Numbered from the stretch's first letter, positions 34,563 through 43,404 are shown. The stretch: DNA of 64,000 nt from Streptomyces cyaneochromogenes (GCF_003963535.1 NZ_CP034539.1:1240001-1304000); one strand, 5' to 3'. Numbers and translations: made by a program. Notes: a model not told the origin generated them from the letters alone.

Positions 34563-36728
34563 ATGGTCCACCGCCTCGAACCCCTGGTCGTCCGGCATGC
34601 CCACCGCCTCCCCTGCCCCGCGGGACCCGCCGGGGAAGGCGCCGTCGCGGCACGGCAGTTCGACGCCGCTCTGATCTCCGTGGGCTTCAAGCTCTCGGGC
34701 GAGCTGCTGACCCGTCTGTCGGGGCTGCCCGAGGGAACGGTCGTCGACACCGCCGTACGGACGCTGGACACCGTCCGCGAAATGGTCGGCGACCATGTGC
34801 GGCACAACGTGTACTTCATCGACTTCCCGGCCAACGTGCCGGACACCTACGACTTCTGGACGCGCTGCATCACCGAGGCGCTCGCCGACGACGCGACGCG
34901 CGAGAGCGTGCTGGAGCAGTTGAGCGACGGTGTCGTCGACCTGCTCACCCTGCCGTCGTACGGCCGCTACCAGCACTCCTACACCGAGATGCTCGGCCAC
35001 CACGAGGAGCTGATCGCGGCGGCGGGCGACCGTATGACGGTGCTGCACGCGGGCGGCGACGCGGGCGCCGAAGTCACCGCCCTGTACCTGGCGTTGGCGG
35101 GCAGCAGCACCCCGCTCGGCGAGGACACGCTGCGGGATCTGGAGGTGCTCGCCGAGGCTTGCGTGGGCGGGCCGCAGCCCTCGGAGATCCCGGTCCGGGA
35201 GAACCGTGCCGTGATCAACCGAGCCCGACTGCGGACCGGTTCGGAGCCGCTGCTGGACACGGTCACCGATGTGCTGCGGCTGGCCTGCGCGGTGTCGGGC
35301 GGTGACGTGACCCTGCTGGAGCCGACACGTTTCCGGGGGCTGTCCCGGCCGGTGCGCCGTGCCCTGCTGGCGGGCCTCGACTCGGTGGTCGCCGCCGCGC
35401 CGGCCAAGCTCGCGGACGTCCATGCGCACCGCGAGGAGTTCAAGCGGCTCGGCGAGCGGCTGCACCCGCACGAGTACCCGCAGTGGCCGCACGCCGCCGA
35501 CGTGTTCGCGGTCGCCCGCGGGGAGAAGAAGGCGCGTTCCCTCGACAGCCTGGTCGAGGAACTGCTCGGGGCGCATGACGTCACCGGCGCGGTGGGGCTT
35601 CTCAAGTCCGCGCCGGGCAAGCTGTTCCGGGCCCTGGACCGGCTGCTGCGGATGGCGCTCACGCAGGAGGAGCGGTTCGCGGTCGTGGCCGCCGCCGAGG
35701 AGGTCGCCCCGCAGGTCGCCGGACGGGTGCTGCTGTCGGTGCGTGAGCACCTCCACAACCGGGCGAAGGAGACCGGCGAGCGCCGTGTGTTCGTCAACCG
35801 TCTCGGCCGTGCCTGGGTCACCGAGGACACCCGTCAGGGGGTCCTGCCGTCCTTTCGGCTGCGCCTGACCACCGTGCTCGACGCGGAGCTGCGGCGCCGT
35901 CTGCCGGCTCCGGGTCATCTACTGATCGACCCGGCCGTGCTCGATGTCGCGCTGCCGCTGAGCGGCAAGGCGGTCTCGTCCGGTCTCGGCGTGCTGCCGC
36001 GCGGTTCCCTGTCGACGATCGACGGCGAGCTGCTGCGCTTCTTCGTGTACTGGAAGCAGAAGAGCCGCGACACCGACTACGACCTGTCGGCGCTGATGCT
36101 GGACAACGACTACCGGACGGTCTCCTGGCTGTCGTACACCAACCTCGCCGAGGTCGACGGCGAGCACTCCGGTGACATCACCGAAGCGCCCGACGGTGCC
36201 TCGGAGTTCATCAACGTGCGGCTCGGCGCCGTGCGGGGCACGTTCATCGTGCCGCAGGTCAACCTCTTCTCCGGGGAGGGCTTCGAGGAGGTCGAGGAGT
36301 CGTTCTTCGGGTTCATGCTGCGCGAGGGTGAGCAGCAGGGGCGTCCGTTCGAGGCGCGTACCGTGCGGATGAAGTCGGAGCTGCGCGGCCCCGGCCGGGT
36401 GGCGCTGCCGCTGGCGTTCCGGCGCGGGGAGGACGGGCAGTGGCGTGCCAAGTGGCTGCACCTGTATCTCAAGGGCAGCCCGGCGGCCAACCGGGTCGAG
36501 GGCAACCAGGTGTCGGTGGCGACCCTCCTGCGCGGCATCGTGGAGCGCGAGCAGCTGACGGTGCGCTATCTGACGGGCTTGATGGACGCCGCGACGACAA
36601 CCCTGTGGGACGGCGAGAAGGTCCCGGACGGCCCGGTCACCTTCATCGGTCTGCAGCGCCCGGACGGGCTGCACCCCGAGTCGCGGATCCTCACTCCCGA
36701 AAATCTGCGCGACCTGATCCCTGCGTGA
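34563..36728 (+). CDS. SCO0854/MXAN_6230-like protein with TerD-like C-terminal region
   Basis: A 721-residue cytosolic protein. I associate the middle segment (DLLTLPSYGRYQHSYTEMLG, then AALYLALAGSSTPLG-like sequence) with the SCO0854/MXAN_6230 family. The annotated RING domain of that family is not visible here: only isolated Cys residues occur. The C-terminal third (about 480-690), with YWKQKSRDTDYDLSALMLDN, YTNLAEVDGEHSGDITEAPD and FIVPQVNLFSGEGFEEVEE, resembles a TerD stress/Ca2+-binding beta-sandwich. ATG 34563 is used; ATG 34527 is also in frame. Neither has a clear ribosome binding site. Function is unknown. Confidence 0.65.
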   Translation: MVHRLEPLVVRHAHRLPCPAGPAGEGAVAARQFDAALISVGFKLSGELLTRLSGLPEGTVVDTAVRTLDTVREMVGDHVRHNVYFIDFPANVPDTYDFWTRCITEALADDATRESVLEQLSDGVVDLLTLPSYGRYQHSYTEMLGHHEELIAAAGDRMTVLHAGGDAGAEVTALYLALAGSSTPLGEDTLRDLEVLAEACVGGPQPSEIPVRENRAVINRARLRTGSEPLLDTVTDVLRLACAVSGGDVTLLEPTRFRGLSRPVRRALLAGLDSVVAAAPAKLADVHAHREEFKRLGERLHPHEYPQWPHAADVFAVARGEKKARSLDSLVEELLGAHDVTGAVGLLKSAPGKLFRALDRLLRMALTQEERFAVVAAAEEVAPQVAGRVLLSVREHLHNRAKETGERRVFVNRLGRAWVTEDTRQGVLPSFRLRLTTVLDAELRRRLPAPGHLLIDPAVLDVALPLSGKAVSSGLGVLPRGSLSTIDGELLRFFVYWKQKSRDTDYDLSALMLDNDYRTVSWLSYTNLAEVDGEHSGDITEAPDGASEFINVRLGAVRGTFIVPQVNLFSGEGFEEVEESFFGFMLREGEQQGRPFEARTVRMKSELRGPGRVALPLAFRRGEDGQWRAKWLHLYLKGSPAANRVEGNQVSVATLLRGIVEREQLTVRYLTGLMDAATTTLWDGEKVPDGPVTFIGLQRPDGLHPESRILTPENLRDLIPA

Positions 36729-36745
36729 GTGCTAGCGTTCGTCGT

Positions 36746-36808
36746 GGCGAGGCCATGAAGGGGCTTCCTTCTCAACCTCCTTGAATTAGTCCCTTCGCTT
36801 TCCTCGCC
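36746..36808. terminator. Interrupted inverted repeat between convergent genes
   Basis: GGCGAGG...GAAGGGG (36746-36763) pairs with CCCTTC...CCTCGCC (36791-36808), with a four-to-five-base internal loop. It lies between the convergent SCO0854-like and paaE genes. Confidence 0.45.
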
Positions 36809-36831
36809 ACCCAACTCCTTCTTCCGTCGGC

Positions 36832-38133
36832 TCAGCTGTCGTAGTCCACCGTCAGCGTCTCGGACACCGGGTACGACTGGCAGGTCAGGACGTATCCCGC
36901 GTCCACCTCGGCCGCCTCCAGCGCGAAGTTGCGCCGCATGTCCGCCTTGCCGTCGGTGACCAGCGCCCGGCAGGTGCCGCAGACGCCGCCCTTGCAGGCG
37001 AACGGCAGGTCGGGGCGGGTGCGTTGGGCGCCGTCGAGGATGGTCCGCTCCCTCGGCAGGGCGGCCGTGGTGGAGCGGCCGTCGAGGGTGATGGTGACCT
37101 GGCTGACGGGCCCCTGCGGGCCGGCCTCCTCGTGGTGCACCTCCCGTACGGGCTCGTCGTCGGCGTAGAACAGCTCCTGGTGCACCCGCTCCGCCGGAAC
37201 CCCGAGGCCCTCCAGCACCCGCTGCGCGTCCCGGACCATGCCGTGCGGGCCGCACAGCCACCAGTGGTCGGCGGTCGTCACGTCGACCAGCGCGCCGATG
37301 AGCGTCGAGAGCCGGTCGGCGTCGATACGGCCGGAGAGCACCTCGGCCTCGCGCGGCTCGCGGGAGAGCACGTGGGCGAGCTGGAACCGGGTCGGGTAGA
37401 GGTCCTTCAGGTCGGCGAGTTCGTCGGCGAACATCACCGTGTCGGTGCGGCGGTTGCCGTAGAAGAGGGTGACCGTCGAGCGGGCGTCGGCGGCCAGGAC
37501 GGACTCGGCGATGGACATCATGGGCGTGATACCGGAGCCCGCCGCGATCAGTACGTGATGGCCGGGGGTGGTGAGGTCGGGGGTGAAGGCGCCGGTGGGT
37601 GCCATGACCTCGACGGTGTCGCCGGGGCGTACGTCGTTGACGAGCCAGGACGAGAACAGGCCTCCGGGTACGACCCGGACGCCGATGCGCGGACTCGACC
37701 CGGCCGGCGAGCAGATCGAGTACGACCGCCGCTCGTCCCGCCCCTCGATCTCGCGCCGCAGCGTCAGCGACTGACCGGGCGTGAAGGCGAACTCCTCGGC
37801 CAGCTCCGCCGGGATGTCGAAGCCGACGGCTACGGCGTCCGCGCACAGGGGCTGTACGGCGGCGACGGTCAGGGTGTGGAAGGCCGGACGGCGGCGGGTG
37901 AGCGGGCGTACCTCCGGGGCGGGGCCGACCCCGGTCCCGGCCTTGGCCCCAGGCCCAGGGGCGGCCGGAGTCGGGCCGGCCGACGCCGGGATGCCCGGGG
38001 CCTGGCCGGCCGACGCCGAGACGCCCGGAGCCGAAGCAGCCGTGGCCGGGACACCCGAGTGCGCTCCGGCCGGGGCCGGTGTGCCCCGAGCAGGGTCGGT
38101 CCGGGCCGTCGGCTCTTCCCTCAGGCCTTCCAT
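36832..38133 (-). CDS. paaE: Phenylacetyl-CoA epoxidase reductase subunit PaaE
   Basis: A 433-residue reductase that passes electrons from NAD(P)H through FAD and a 2Fe-2S cluster to the PaaAC oxygenase. The FAD motif is RRSYSICS, the nucleotide motif is HHVLIAAGSGITPMMSIAES with YGNRRTDTVMF, and the C-terminal plant-type ferredoxin has ligands in CKGGVCGTC plus a last Cys in VLTCQS. The catalytic part matches usual PaaE (~350 residues). The first ~80 residues are an Ala/Pro/Gly extension with four tandem decapeptides. It is the last gene of paaABCDE, with no gap from the paaD stop. Confidence 0.93.
   Translation of the reverse strand: MEGLREEPTARTDPARGTPAPAGAHSGVPATAASAPGVSASAGQAPGIPASAGPTPAAPGPGAKAGTGVGPAPEVRPLTRRRPAFHTLTVAAVQPLCADAVAVGFDIPAELAEEFAFTPGQSLTLRREIEGRDERRSYSICSPAGSSPRIGVRVVPGGLFSSWLVNDVRPGDTVEVMAPTGAFTPDLTTPGHHVLIAAGSGITPMMSIAESVLAADARSTVTLFYGNRRTDTVMFADELADLKDLYPTRFQLAHVLSREPREAEVLSGRIDADRLSTLIGALVDVTTADHWWLCGPHGMVRDAQRVLEGLGVPAERVHQELFYADDEPVREVHHEEAGPQGPVSQVTITLDGRSTTAALPRERTILDGAQRTRPDLPFACKGGVCGTCRALVTDGKADMRRNFALEAAEVDAGYVLTCQSYPVSETLTVDYDS
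37966..38085 (-). repeat. Four 30-bp repeats coding decapeptides in PaaE
   Basis: Residues 17-56 of PaaE consist of four ten-residue units: GTPAPAGAHS, GVPATAASAP, GVSASAGQAP and GIPASAGPTP. The corresponding 30-bp DNA units are visibly similar (GCCGGGxxxCCCG blocks), which suggests expansion by slippage. Confidence 0.75.
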
Positions 38134-38646
38134 TCAGATCTCCTTGACGTACTCGAACGGCTCGCGACAGGCGCGGCAGCGCCACAGCGCCTTGCAGGAC
38201 GTGGCGGCGAAGCGGGAGGTCTCCTCGGTGTCCGCCGAGCCGCAGCGCGGGCAGCTCACCGTGTGCCGGGTGGGTGACAGCACGAGCGGGACGGGGCCGG
38301 CGCCGCGCGGTGCGGGTCCGGGCGGGGCGATGCCGTGCTCGGCGAGCTTGCGGCGGCCGGCCGGGGTGATCCAGTCGCTGGTCCACGGCGGGTCCATGAC
38401 CGTACGGATCTCCACGCGCTCGTACCCCGCGTCACGCAGCCGCGCCGCGACGTCGGCCCGCATCTCGGCCATGGCCGGGCAGCCCGAGTAGGTCGGGGTG
38501 AGGCGGGCGACCACCGTGCCGTCCTCGGTCAGTTCGACGCCGCGCAGGACGCCCAGGTCGGCCAGGGTGAGCATGGGCAGCTCGGGGTCCGGCACCTGTT
38601 CGGCGACATGCCGGGCGCGCCGTGCGTCGAGCAGGGTGGTCACCAT
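38134..38646 (-). CDS. paaD: Phenylacetate pathway Fe-S assembly-type protein PaaD
   Basis: A 170-residue MIP18/DUF59-family protein thought to mature the Fe-S cluster of the epoxidase. The DUF59 core is VPDPELPMLTLADLGVLRGV and LTPTYSGCPAM with the reactive Cys. The C-terminal zinc-ribbon-like part has CPRCGSADTEE and CRACREPFEY. Its start overlaps the paaC end by seven bases and its stop abuts the paaE start, so translation is coupled. Confidence 0.92.
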   Translation of the reverse strand: MVTTLLDARRARHVAEQVPDPELPMLTLADLGVLRGVELTEDGTVVARLTPTYSGCPAMAEMRADVAARLRDAGYERVEIRTVMDPPWTSDWITPAGRRKLAEHGIAPPGPAPRGAGPVPLVLSPTRHTVSCPRCGSADTEETSRFAATSCKALWRCRACREPFEYVKEI

Positions 38647-39467
38647 GTCGCCTCCGGGTGGGCGCGGGCCACGCCCTGCAGCTCGGCCAGCAACGGGGCC
38701 AGATGCTCGGTGTGCTCGCCGTCGCGGCCAGAGCCGGGCAGCGGGCGGTACACGGGCATGGGCAGTCCGGCGGCCTCGGTGACCTGGCGCAGGACGGCGA
38801 CGACCTCGTCCCGTACGTCGTACGCCGTGAACAACTCGCCGAGGTACGGGGCGACTTGCTCCTGGGCCCGGCGCATCCGCCGGTGCGACTCCTCGGTGCC
38901 GTCACCCAGGCGCACCGCCCACTCGGCGGCGTACTGCCGGTGGTAGGCCAGCTCCTTGACGCCCTTCGCGGCGATGGCCGCGAGCACCGGGTCCGGGTGC
39001 GACGCCAGCCGTTCGAAGTGCGCGAGGCGCCAGCTGGAGAGCATCAGCAGCCGCGCGATCGAGAACGCGAAGTCGGCATTGGGCAGTTCGGCCAGGCGTA
39101 CGTTGCGGAAGTCGCCGGCGTCCCGGAAGTAGGCGTAGGCGTCCTCGTCGCGACCGGTGCCGTCGACCTGGCCGGCGCGGGAGTAGAGCAGGCGTGCCTG
39201 GCCGAGCAGGTCGAGGCCGATGTTGGCGAGCGCCACCTCCTCCTCCAGCTCGGGGGCGCGGGTGATCCACTCGGCCAGACGCTGCGCCGAGACCAGGGCG
39301 TCGTCGGCCAACGCCACGCACAGGGCGGCCAGTTCGCCGGCGTCGATGCCCTCGGGCACGGTGGTGTCGACGCCGTGCAGGGGGTCCTCGAAGCCGGTGC
39401 CGTACGCCCAGCGGGCGTCGTCCTCGTGTCCCTCGGCGAGGGTCAGATAGACGTGGTCGTCACTCAT
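38640..39467 (-). CDS. paaC: Phenylacetyl-CoA epoxidase structural subunit PaaC
   Basis: A 275-residue ferritin-like protein that pairs with PaaA in the epoxidase. Diagnostic segments are CVALADDALVSAQRLAEWIT, EEEVALANIGLDLLGQARLL, RNVRLAELPNADFAFSIARL and KGVKELAYHRQYAAEWAVRL. It resembles PaaA but lacks a full di-iron ligand set, as is normal for PaaC. GAAGGAGA precedes ATG 39467, which lies 10 bases after the paaB stop. Confidence 0.93.
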   Translation of the reverse strand: MSDDHVYLTLAEGHEDDARWAYGTGFEDPLHGVDTTVPEGIDAGELAALCVALADDALVSAQRLAEWITRAPELEEEVALANIGLDLLGQARLLYSRAGQVDGTGRDEDAYAYFRDAGDFRNVRLAELPNADFAFSIARLLMLSSWRLAHFERLASHPDPVLAAIAAKGVKELAYHRQYAAEWAVRLGDGTEESHRRMRRAQEQVAPYLGELFTAYDVRDEVVAVLRQVTEAAGLPMPVYRPLPGSGRDGEHTEHLAPLLAELQGVARAHPEATW

Positions 39468-39477
39468 GCCCTCTCCT

Positions 39478-39771
39478 TCAGATGTGGGGGACGTCGTCGG
39501 GGATGTCGTAGAACGTCGGGTGGCGGTAGACCTTGTCGGCGCTGGGCGCGAAGAACGGGTCCTTCTCGTCGCGGGTGGAGGCGGCGATGTGCTCGCTGCG
39601 CACCACCCAGATGCTGACGCCCTCGTTGCGGCGGGTGTACAGGTCGCGGGCGTGGGTGAGTGCCATCCGGTCGTCGGCGGCGTGCAGCGAGCCCACGTGG
39701 ACGTGGTTGAGTCCGCGCTTGCCGCGCACGAACACCTCGTACAGCGGCCAGTCCTGCTTGTCGGCGCTCAT
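39478..39771 (-). CDS. paaB: Phenylacetyl-CoA epoxidase subunit PaaB
   Basis: A 97-residue small subunit. [40 protein letters not shown] and [13 protein letters not shown] are the highly conserved PaaB blocks. The ATG overlaps the paaA stop by four bases (ATGA), so it is translationally coupled and stoichiometric with PaaA. PaaB is thought to bridge the PaaAC heterodimers. Confidence 0.95.
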   Translation of the reverse strand: MSADKQDWPLYEVFVRGKRGLNHVHVGSLHAADDRMALTHARDLYTRRNEGVSIWVVRSEHIAASTRDEKDPFFAPSADKVYRHPTFYDIPDDVPHI

Positions 39772-40745
39772 GCCACCGCTCCCTTCTCCGCGCGGGCGGC
39801 CTGCTTGGCCGCGTGGGCGGTGGCCGCCTCCCGCACCCAGGCGCCCTCCTCGTGGGCGCTCCTGCGCCGCTGCATCCGCTGGTCGTTGCACGGCCCGCCG
39901 CCCTTGATGACCCGCATCAGCTCGTCCCAGTCCGGGGTGCCGAAGTCGTGGTGGCCGCGTTCGGCGTTCCACCTCAGGTCGGGGTCGGGAAGAGTGACAC
40001 CGAGCTTGTCGGCCTGCGGGACGGTCATGTCGACGAAGCGCTGACGCAGCTCGTCGTTGCTGTGCCGCTTGATCTTCCAGGCCATCGACTGCGCGGAGTT
40101 GGGCGAGGAGTCGTCGGGCGGGCCGAACATCATCAGCGAGGGCCACCACCAGCGGTTCACGGCGTCCTGCACCATCTCGCGCTGGGCCTCGGTGCCGCGC
40201 ATCATCGTCATCAGCAGTTCGTAGCCCTGCCGCTGGTGGAACGACTCCTCCTTGCAGATCCGCACCATCGCGCGCGCGTACGGCCCGTACGAGCTGCGGC
40301 ACAGCGGCACCTGGTTGCAGATCGCGGCGCCGTCCACGAACCAGCCGATCACTCCGACGTCGGCGAAGCTCATGGTCGGGTAGTTGAAGATCGACGAGTA
40401 CTTCTGGCGCCCTTCGATCAGCCGGTCGGTCAGGTCCGCACGGTCGGCACCCAGGGTCTCCGCCGCCGAGTACAGGTACAGCCCGTGTCCAGCCTCGTCC
40501 TGCACCTTGGCGAAGAGGATCGCCTTGCGGCGCAGGGACGGCGCCTTGGTGATCCACTCGCCCTCGGGCTGCATGCCGATGATCTCCGAGTGGGCATGCT
40601 GGGCGATCTGGCGGACGAGCGTCTTGCGGTAGCCGTCCGGCATCCAGTCCCGGGGCTCGATGCGCTGGTCGCGCGAGATCGTCGCATCGAAGTGCTCCTG
40701 CAGGTGCCCCGGTGGGGGCGCCTCGGCGGAGAGTGAAGTCGTCAT
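39768..40745 (-). CDS. paaA: Phenylacetyl-CoA epoxidase catalytic subunit PaaA
   Basis: A 325-residue di-iron oxygenase subunit that epoxidises the aromatic ring of phenylacetyl-CoA. It contains [20 protein letters not shown], the ligand motifs [11 protein letters not shown] and [15 protein letters not shown], and the conserved [18 protein letters not shown] 40745 is used; an in-frame TTG at 40763 would add MGSWLS-type residues and is less likely. It is the first gene of the operon. A TetR-type palindrome lies 17 bases upstream of the start codon. No paaK, paaG, paaZ or paaR gene is in the window. Confidence 0.94.
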   Translation of the reverse strand: MTTSLSAEAPPPGHLQEHFDATISRDQRIEPRDWMPDGYRKTLVRQIAQHAHSEIIGMQPEGEWITKAPSLRRKAILFAKVQDEAGHGLYLYSAAETLGADRADLTDRLIEGRQKYSSIFNYPTMSFADVGVIGWFVDGAAICNQVPLCRSSYGPYARAMVRICKEESFHQRQGYELLMTMMRGTEAQREMVQDAVNRWWWPSLMMFGPPDDSSPNSAQSMAWKIKRHSNDELRQRFVDMTVPQADKLGVTLPDPDLRWNAERGHHDFGTPDWDELMRVIKGGGPCNDQRMQRRRSAHEEGAWVREAATAHAAKQAARAEKGAVA

Positions 40746-40761
40746 CGATAACCAGCTTCCC

Positions 40762-40781
40762 AACCGACCATTCGTTCGGTT
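40762..40781. promoter_or_regulatory. TetR-type operator candidate upstream of paaA
   Basis: AACCGA (40762-40767) and TCGGTT (40776-40781) are the arms of an imperfect palindrome directly upstream of paaA. The ACCGA/TCGGT arms resemble operators of TetR-family acyl-CoA-responsive repressors such as actinobacterial PaaR. The cognate regulator is not in the window. Confidence 0.45.
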
Positions 40782-40832
40782 CCAGTGTGACGTGTTTCCG
40801 GTGGGTGGGCAAGACCTTCGACGTGCGCGAAG

Positions 40833-40868
40833 ACGGCCCAGGACACCCCCGAGGGGTACCTGGGCCGT
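40833..40868 (-). terminator. Terminator of the eCIS operon
   Basis: ACGGCCCAGG (40833-40842) and CCTGGGCCGT (40859-40868) form a perfect 10-bp stem, and an inner CCCC/GGGG can extend it. It lies 20 bases beyond the amidase stop codon and upstream of paaA, separating the two leftward operons. Confidence 0.7.
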
Positions 40869-40888
40869 TCAGTGACCGGGAGAAACCG

Positions 40889-41782
40889 TCACACGTTGGG
40901 CACCTTCAGCTTGTCCCAGCTGACCTTGCCGGGAATCCCGTCCGCGTCCTTGCCCCTGAAGTGCAGCTTCTGCTGCCAGGCGGCGTAGGAGCGGCGGTCG
41001 GCCTCGGTCCACTCGGGGCTCGGGCCCTCCTCGTAGCGACCGCAGCCCTCGGCGACCAGGCGGTGACCCATGGCCGTGATGATCGGGGACTTCTGGCCGA
41101 TGTGGAAGAAGCCGCTGCCGGGGAAGGGCTCGTACTTCGGCTTGGGCGCGGGCTTCGGGTCCGGGGTCGGGGTCGGATCCCCTCCCCCGCCGCCCTTCAG
41201 CCGCTGCGCGATCCGCTTGCGCATGCCGTCCATCGTGAAGCCGCGCGGGTCCGTCTTGCCCGGCTGCCACTCCTTGTGGCCGATGACCGAGCGCTCGGTC
41301 CAGCCGTGGTGGCGGCAGATCGCCGCCGAGACCCTCTCGATGGCCTCCTTCTGCGCCTCGGGCCAGGGGTCCTTGCCGTCGCCGAGGTTGATGCACTCGA
41401 AGCCGTAGAAGTGCGCGTTGCCGTCGGTGTCGGCCTCGTTGTCGGGCGGCAGCCTCGACTCGTTGATCACGGCGCGCAGGACGTCGCTGTCGCCGAGGCC
41501 GGCGTGGTTGGCCCGGCCGTTGCCGACGAGGTGGATCTCGCCCTTCTTGTCGATCACGCCGTGGCACAGCGGGCCCGGCAGGCCGGAGTAGCCGTTGTAG
41601 CAGATGTTCACCGAGGACTCGGTGCCCTTGGTGACGGTGTGGTGGATCATCACGCCGTTCACCGGGCCCCAGGGGCCCTTGCTGTTGCGGTTGTGGGTGC
41701 GCCACTTGCGGACCTCGTGGACCGTGAGGCCCTCCGCGCGCAGTATCTCCACCATCTTGGACGCGCTCAGGGGCTTGGCCAT
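40889..41782 (-). CDS. N-acetylmuramoyl-L-alanine amidase (PGRP/Amidase_2) closing the eCIS operon
   Basis: A 297-residue Zn2+ amidase that would cut the peptide from muramic acid. The zinc ligands are seen in MIHHTV, the catalytic GFECINLGDGKDPW segment, and VIGHKEWQPGKTDPRG (His plus Asp in place of the Cys of T7 lysozyme). A Gly/Pro/Lys linker (TPTPDPKPAPKPK) leads to a C-terminal ~80-residue domain (HIGQKSPIITAMGHRLVAEG, then WTEADRRSYAAWQQKLHF) found on streptomycete phage-like lysins, probably wall-binding. No signal peptide is present. Its start overlaps the DUF6519 stop by one base (TAATG), so it is a real operon member. It may act in particle release or at the target wall. Confidence 0.88.
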   Translation of the reverse strand: MAKPLSASKMVEILRAEGLTVHEVRKWRTHNRNSKGPWGPVNGVMIHHTVTKGTESSVNICYNGYSGLPGPLCHGVIDKKGEIHLVGNGRANHAGLGDSDVLRAVINESRLPPDNEADTDGNAHFYGFECINLGDGKDPWPEAQKEAIERVSAAICRHHGWTERSVIGHKEWQPGKTDPRGFTMDGMRKRIAQRLKGGGGGDPTPTPDPKPAPKPKYEPFPGSGFFHIGQKSPIITAMGHRLVAEGCGRYEEGPSPEWTEADRRSYAAWQQKLHFRGKDADGIPGKVSWDKLKVPNV

Positions 41783-43326
41783 TACTCGTCTCCCTCCGCC
41801 GCCGCCTCCGCGTCCGCCGTGGTCTGCGACCTCCCGCGCGACGGGTCCTCCGCCAACTGCTCCTCGCGGCGCGCCTGTTCCTCCGCAGCGAGCGACGCCT
41901 CGTCCGCGGCCTGGACGCTGCTCGCCAGCGGGTTGAAGGCGAGGCGCAGGTCGACGGTGCTGCCCTCGCCCTTGACCAGGGCCAGCGGCGCGAAGCCGCG
42001 GACGATGCCGGCCGGGCCCTGGAGCAGCGGGCGGCGTGCCGCGTCCGTGGGCCACTCGACGCTGCCGGTGGCGGTGCGGGCCGGGATGATCCAGTGGTCG
42101 CCGGTGCGGTAGGAGGCGCCCTTGGCGAAGTACACCTCGACGCCGTCCTCCAGCGTCAGCCACTCCCCCTCGGCGACGGGCACGGCGCCGCCCTTCAGAG
42201 CGGTCGTACGCCCCTTGCGCCTCGGTCCCTCGTGGTGGTCCCAGCGGCGCAGGAACGGGTTGAGGTGGGGCAGCCGTCCGACGCCCTGGTCCGGCTCGGC
42301 GGACAGGCGGACCCGGCGGCCCGGCAGGTCCAGCTCCTCGACCCGGAGCAGGGGCAGGGGCTCGAGGCGGGAGGCGTACGCGGTGTCGACGAGCTCCACG
42401 TGGTCGCCGACGTCCAGGTCCAGCTTGTCGTCGTACCCGAGCGACGCCAACTGCACCCACGTGCCGTCGAGTTCGTCGACCGGGAAGACCACGGAGCCGT
42501 TCTCGCGGGACCACTTGAAGGTGGCGTCCTTCGCCGCGCCGCCGGCGTGCACCTCGACGCGGTACAGCTGGTTCTCCTGGCCGCGGTAGCGGGCGTCCGG
42601 CTTGACCAGGCAGGGGTCCTCGTCGGCGTGGTCGGGCCGCTCGCTGCGGGCGGCGAGGCGCGCGGTCGCGGCCTGCTTCAGCGCCCACTTGTCGAAGGCG
42701 GCCCGCACGACCTCCTTGGACGGGTTGCCGTCCTCGATCTCCAGCGCGGCGAGCGACAGCGGCAGCACCTGCCACACGACCTTCACGCGGGCCGCGGTGT
42801 CCGGCATCGCGGCGCCGAGGGCGACCTCGCGCAGGGCCGGGTCCTCGGCGGCGGAGACGGCGCGCTCCCACACCTTCAGATAGACCACGAACGGCGTCGT
42901 GGCGGGCGAGGGCAGCCGGTCGCCGGGCTTCTCCGGGTCGCGGAAGCCGTCGGGCTGGTCCCAGTAGGTCCAGTACGCCGGCGGGGCGGCGGTCTCCTGC
43001 TCCTCGGCGTCCTCGTCCGGGACCGGCACGCCGGGCGCCGGGCGGGTCGCGTCCAGCAGGATGCCGTCGACGTAGTAGCGGCCGCCGTTGATGTGGAGCG
43101 TGTCGATGTCGTGCTTGCCGCCCACATAGTCGATCTTGAAGCCCGCGGCGTCGCGCGGCCCGCCGTGCCGGCCGATCAGGTCGGCGGCGAGGGTGCGGGC
43201 CTGGTGGAGCTGGATCGCGGTCTGCTCGTTGATGTCGGCGTCGAGCTGGACGCGCCCCTGCTGGGCGATGACCGCCGAGTAGCGCCGCTGCGGGCGGAAC
43301 GTGAGGCGGGAGAGATCAGCGTGCAT
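41782..43326 (-). CDS. DUF6519-like eCIS structural protein
   Basis: A 514-residue protein starting ADLSRLTFRPQRRYSAVIAQ then GRVQLDADINEQTAIQLHQA, a pattern I associate with DUF6519 proteins found beside phage-tail-like gene sets. It has beta-rich central blocks (YRGQENQLYRVEVHAGG, FKWSRENGSVVFPVDELDGT, GDHWIIPARTATGSVEWP) and an acidic, coiled C-terminal tail (about 465-514). It is likely a baseplate-peripheral or fibre-linked component. A 102-base gap with a 12-bp repeat separates it from the upstream gene. Confidence 0.7.
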   Translation of the reverse strand: MHADLSRLTFRPQRRYSAVIAQQGRVQLDADINEQTAIQLHQARTLAADLIGRHGGPRDAAGFKIDYVGGKHDIDTLHINGGRYYVDGILLDATRPAPGVPVPDEDAEEQETAAPPAYWTYWDQPDGFRDPEKPGDRLPSPATTPFVVYLKVWERAVSAAEDPALREVALGAAMPDTAARVKVVWQVLPLSLAALEIEDGNPSKEVVRAAFDKWALKQAATARLAARSERPDHADEDPCLVKPDARYRGQENQLYRVEVHAGGAAKDATFKWSRENGSVVFPVDELDGTWVQLASLGYDDKLDLDVGDHVELVDTAYASRLEPLPLLRVEELDLPGRRVRLSAEPDQGVGRLPHLNPFLRRWDHHEGPRRKGRTTALKGGAVPVAEGEWLTLEDGVEVYFAKGASYRTGDHWIIPARTATGSVEWPTDAARRPLLQGPAGIVRGFAPLALVKGEGSTVDLRLAFNPLASSVQAADEASLAAEEQARREEQLAEDPSRGRSQTTADAEAAAEGDE

Positions 43327-43404
43327 GAAGGGGGTCCCCCTGGTTCAGGAAAGTGCGGGTAGGGCTTACGGCGGCGTCGCGCACGGCTCGGCTCATGGCC
43401 GGCA

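Noticed and set aside
40746..40763. A six-residue longer PaaA from TTG 40763
   Set aside because: The codon is TTG, the extra residues are not typical of PaaA, and this start would overlap the candidate operator.
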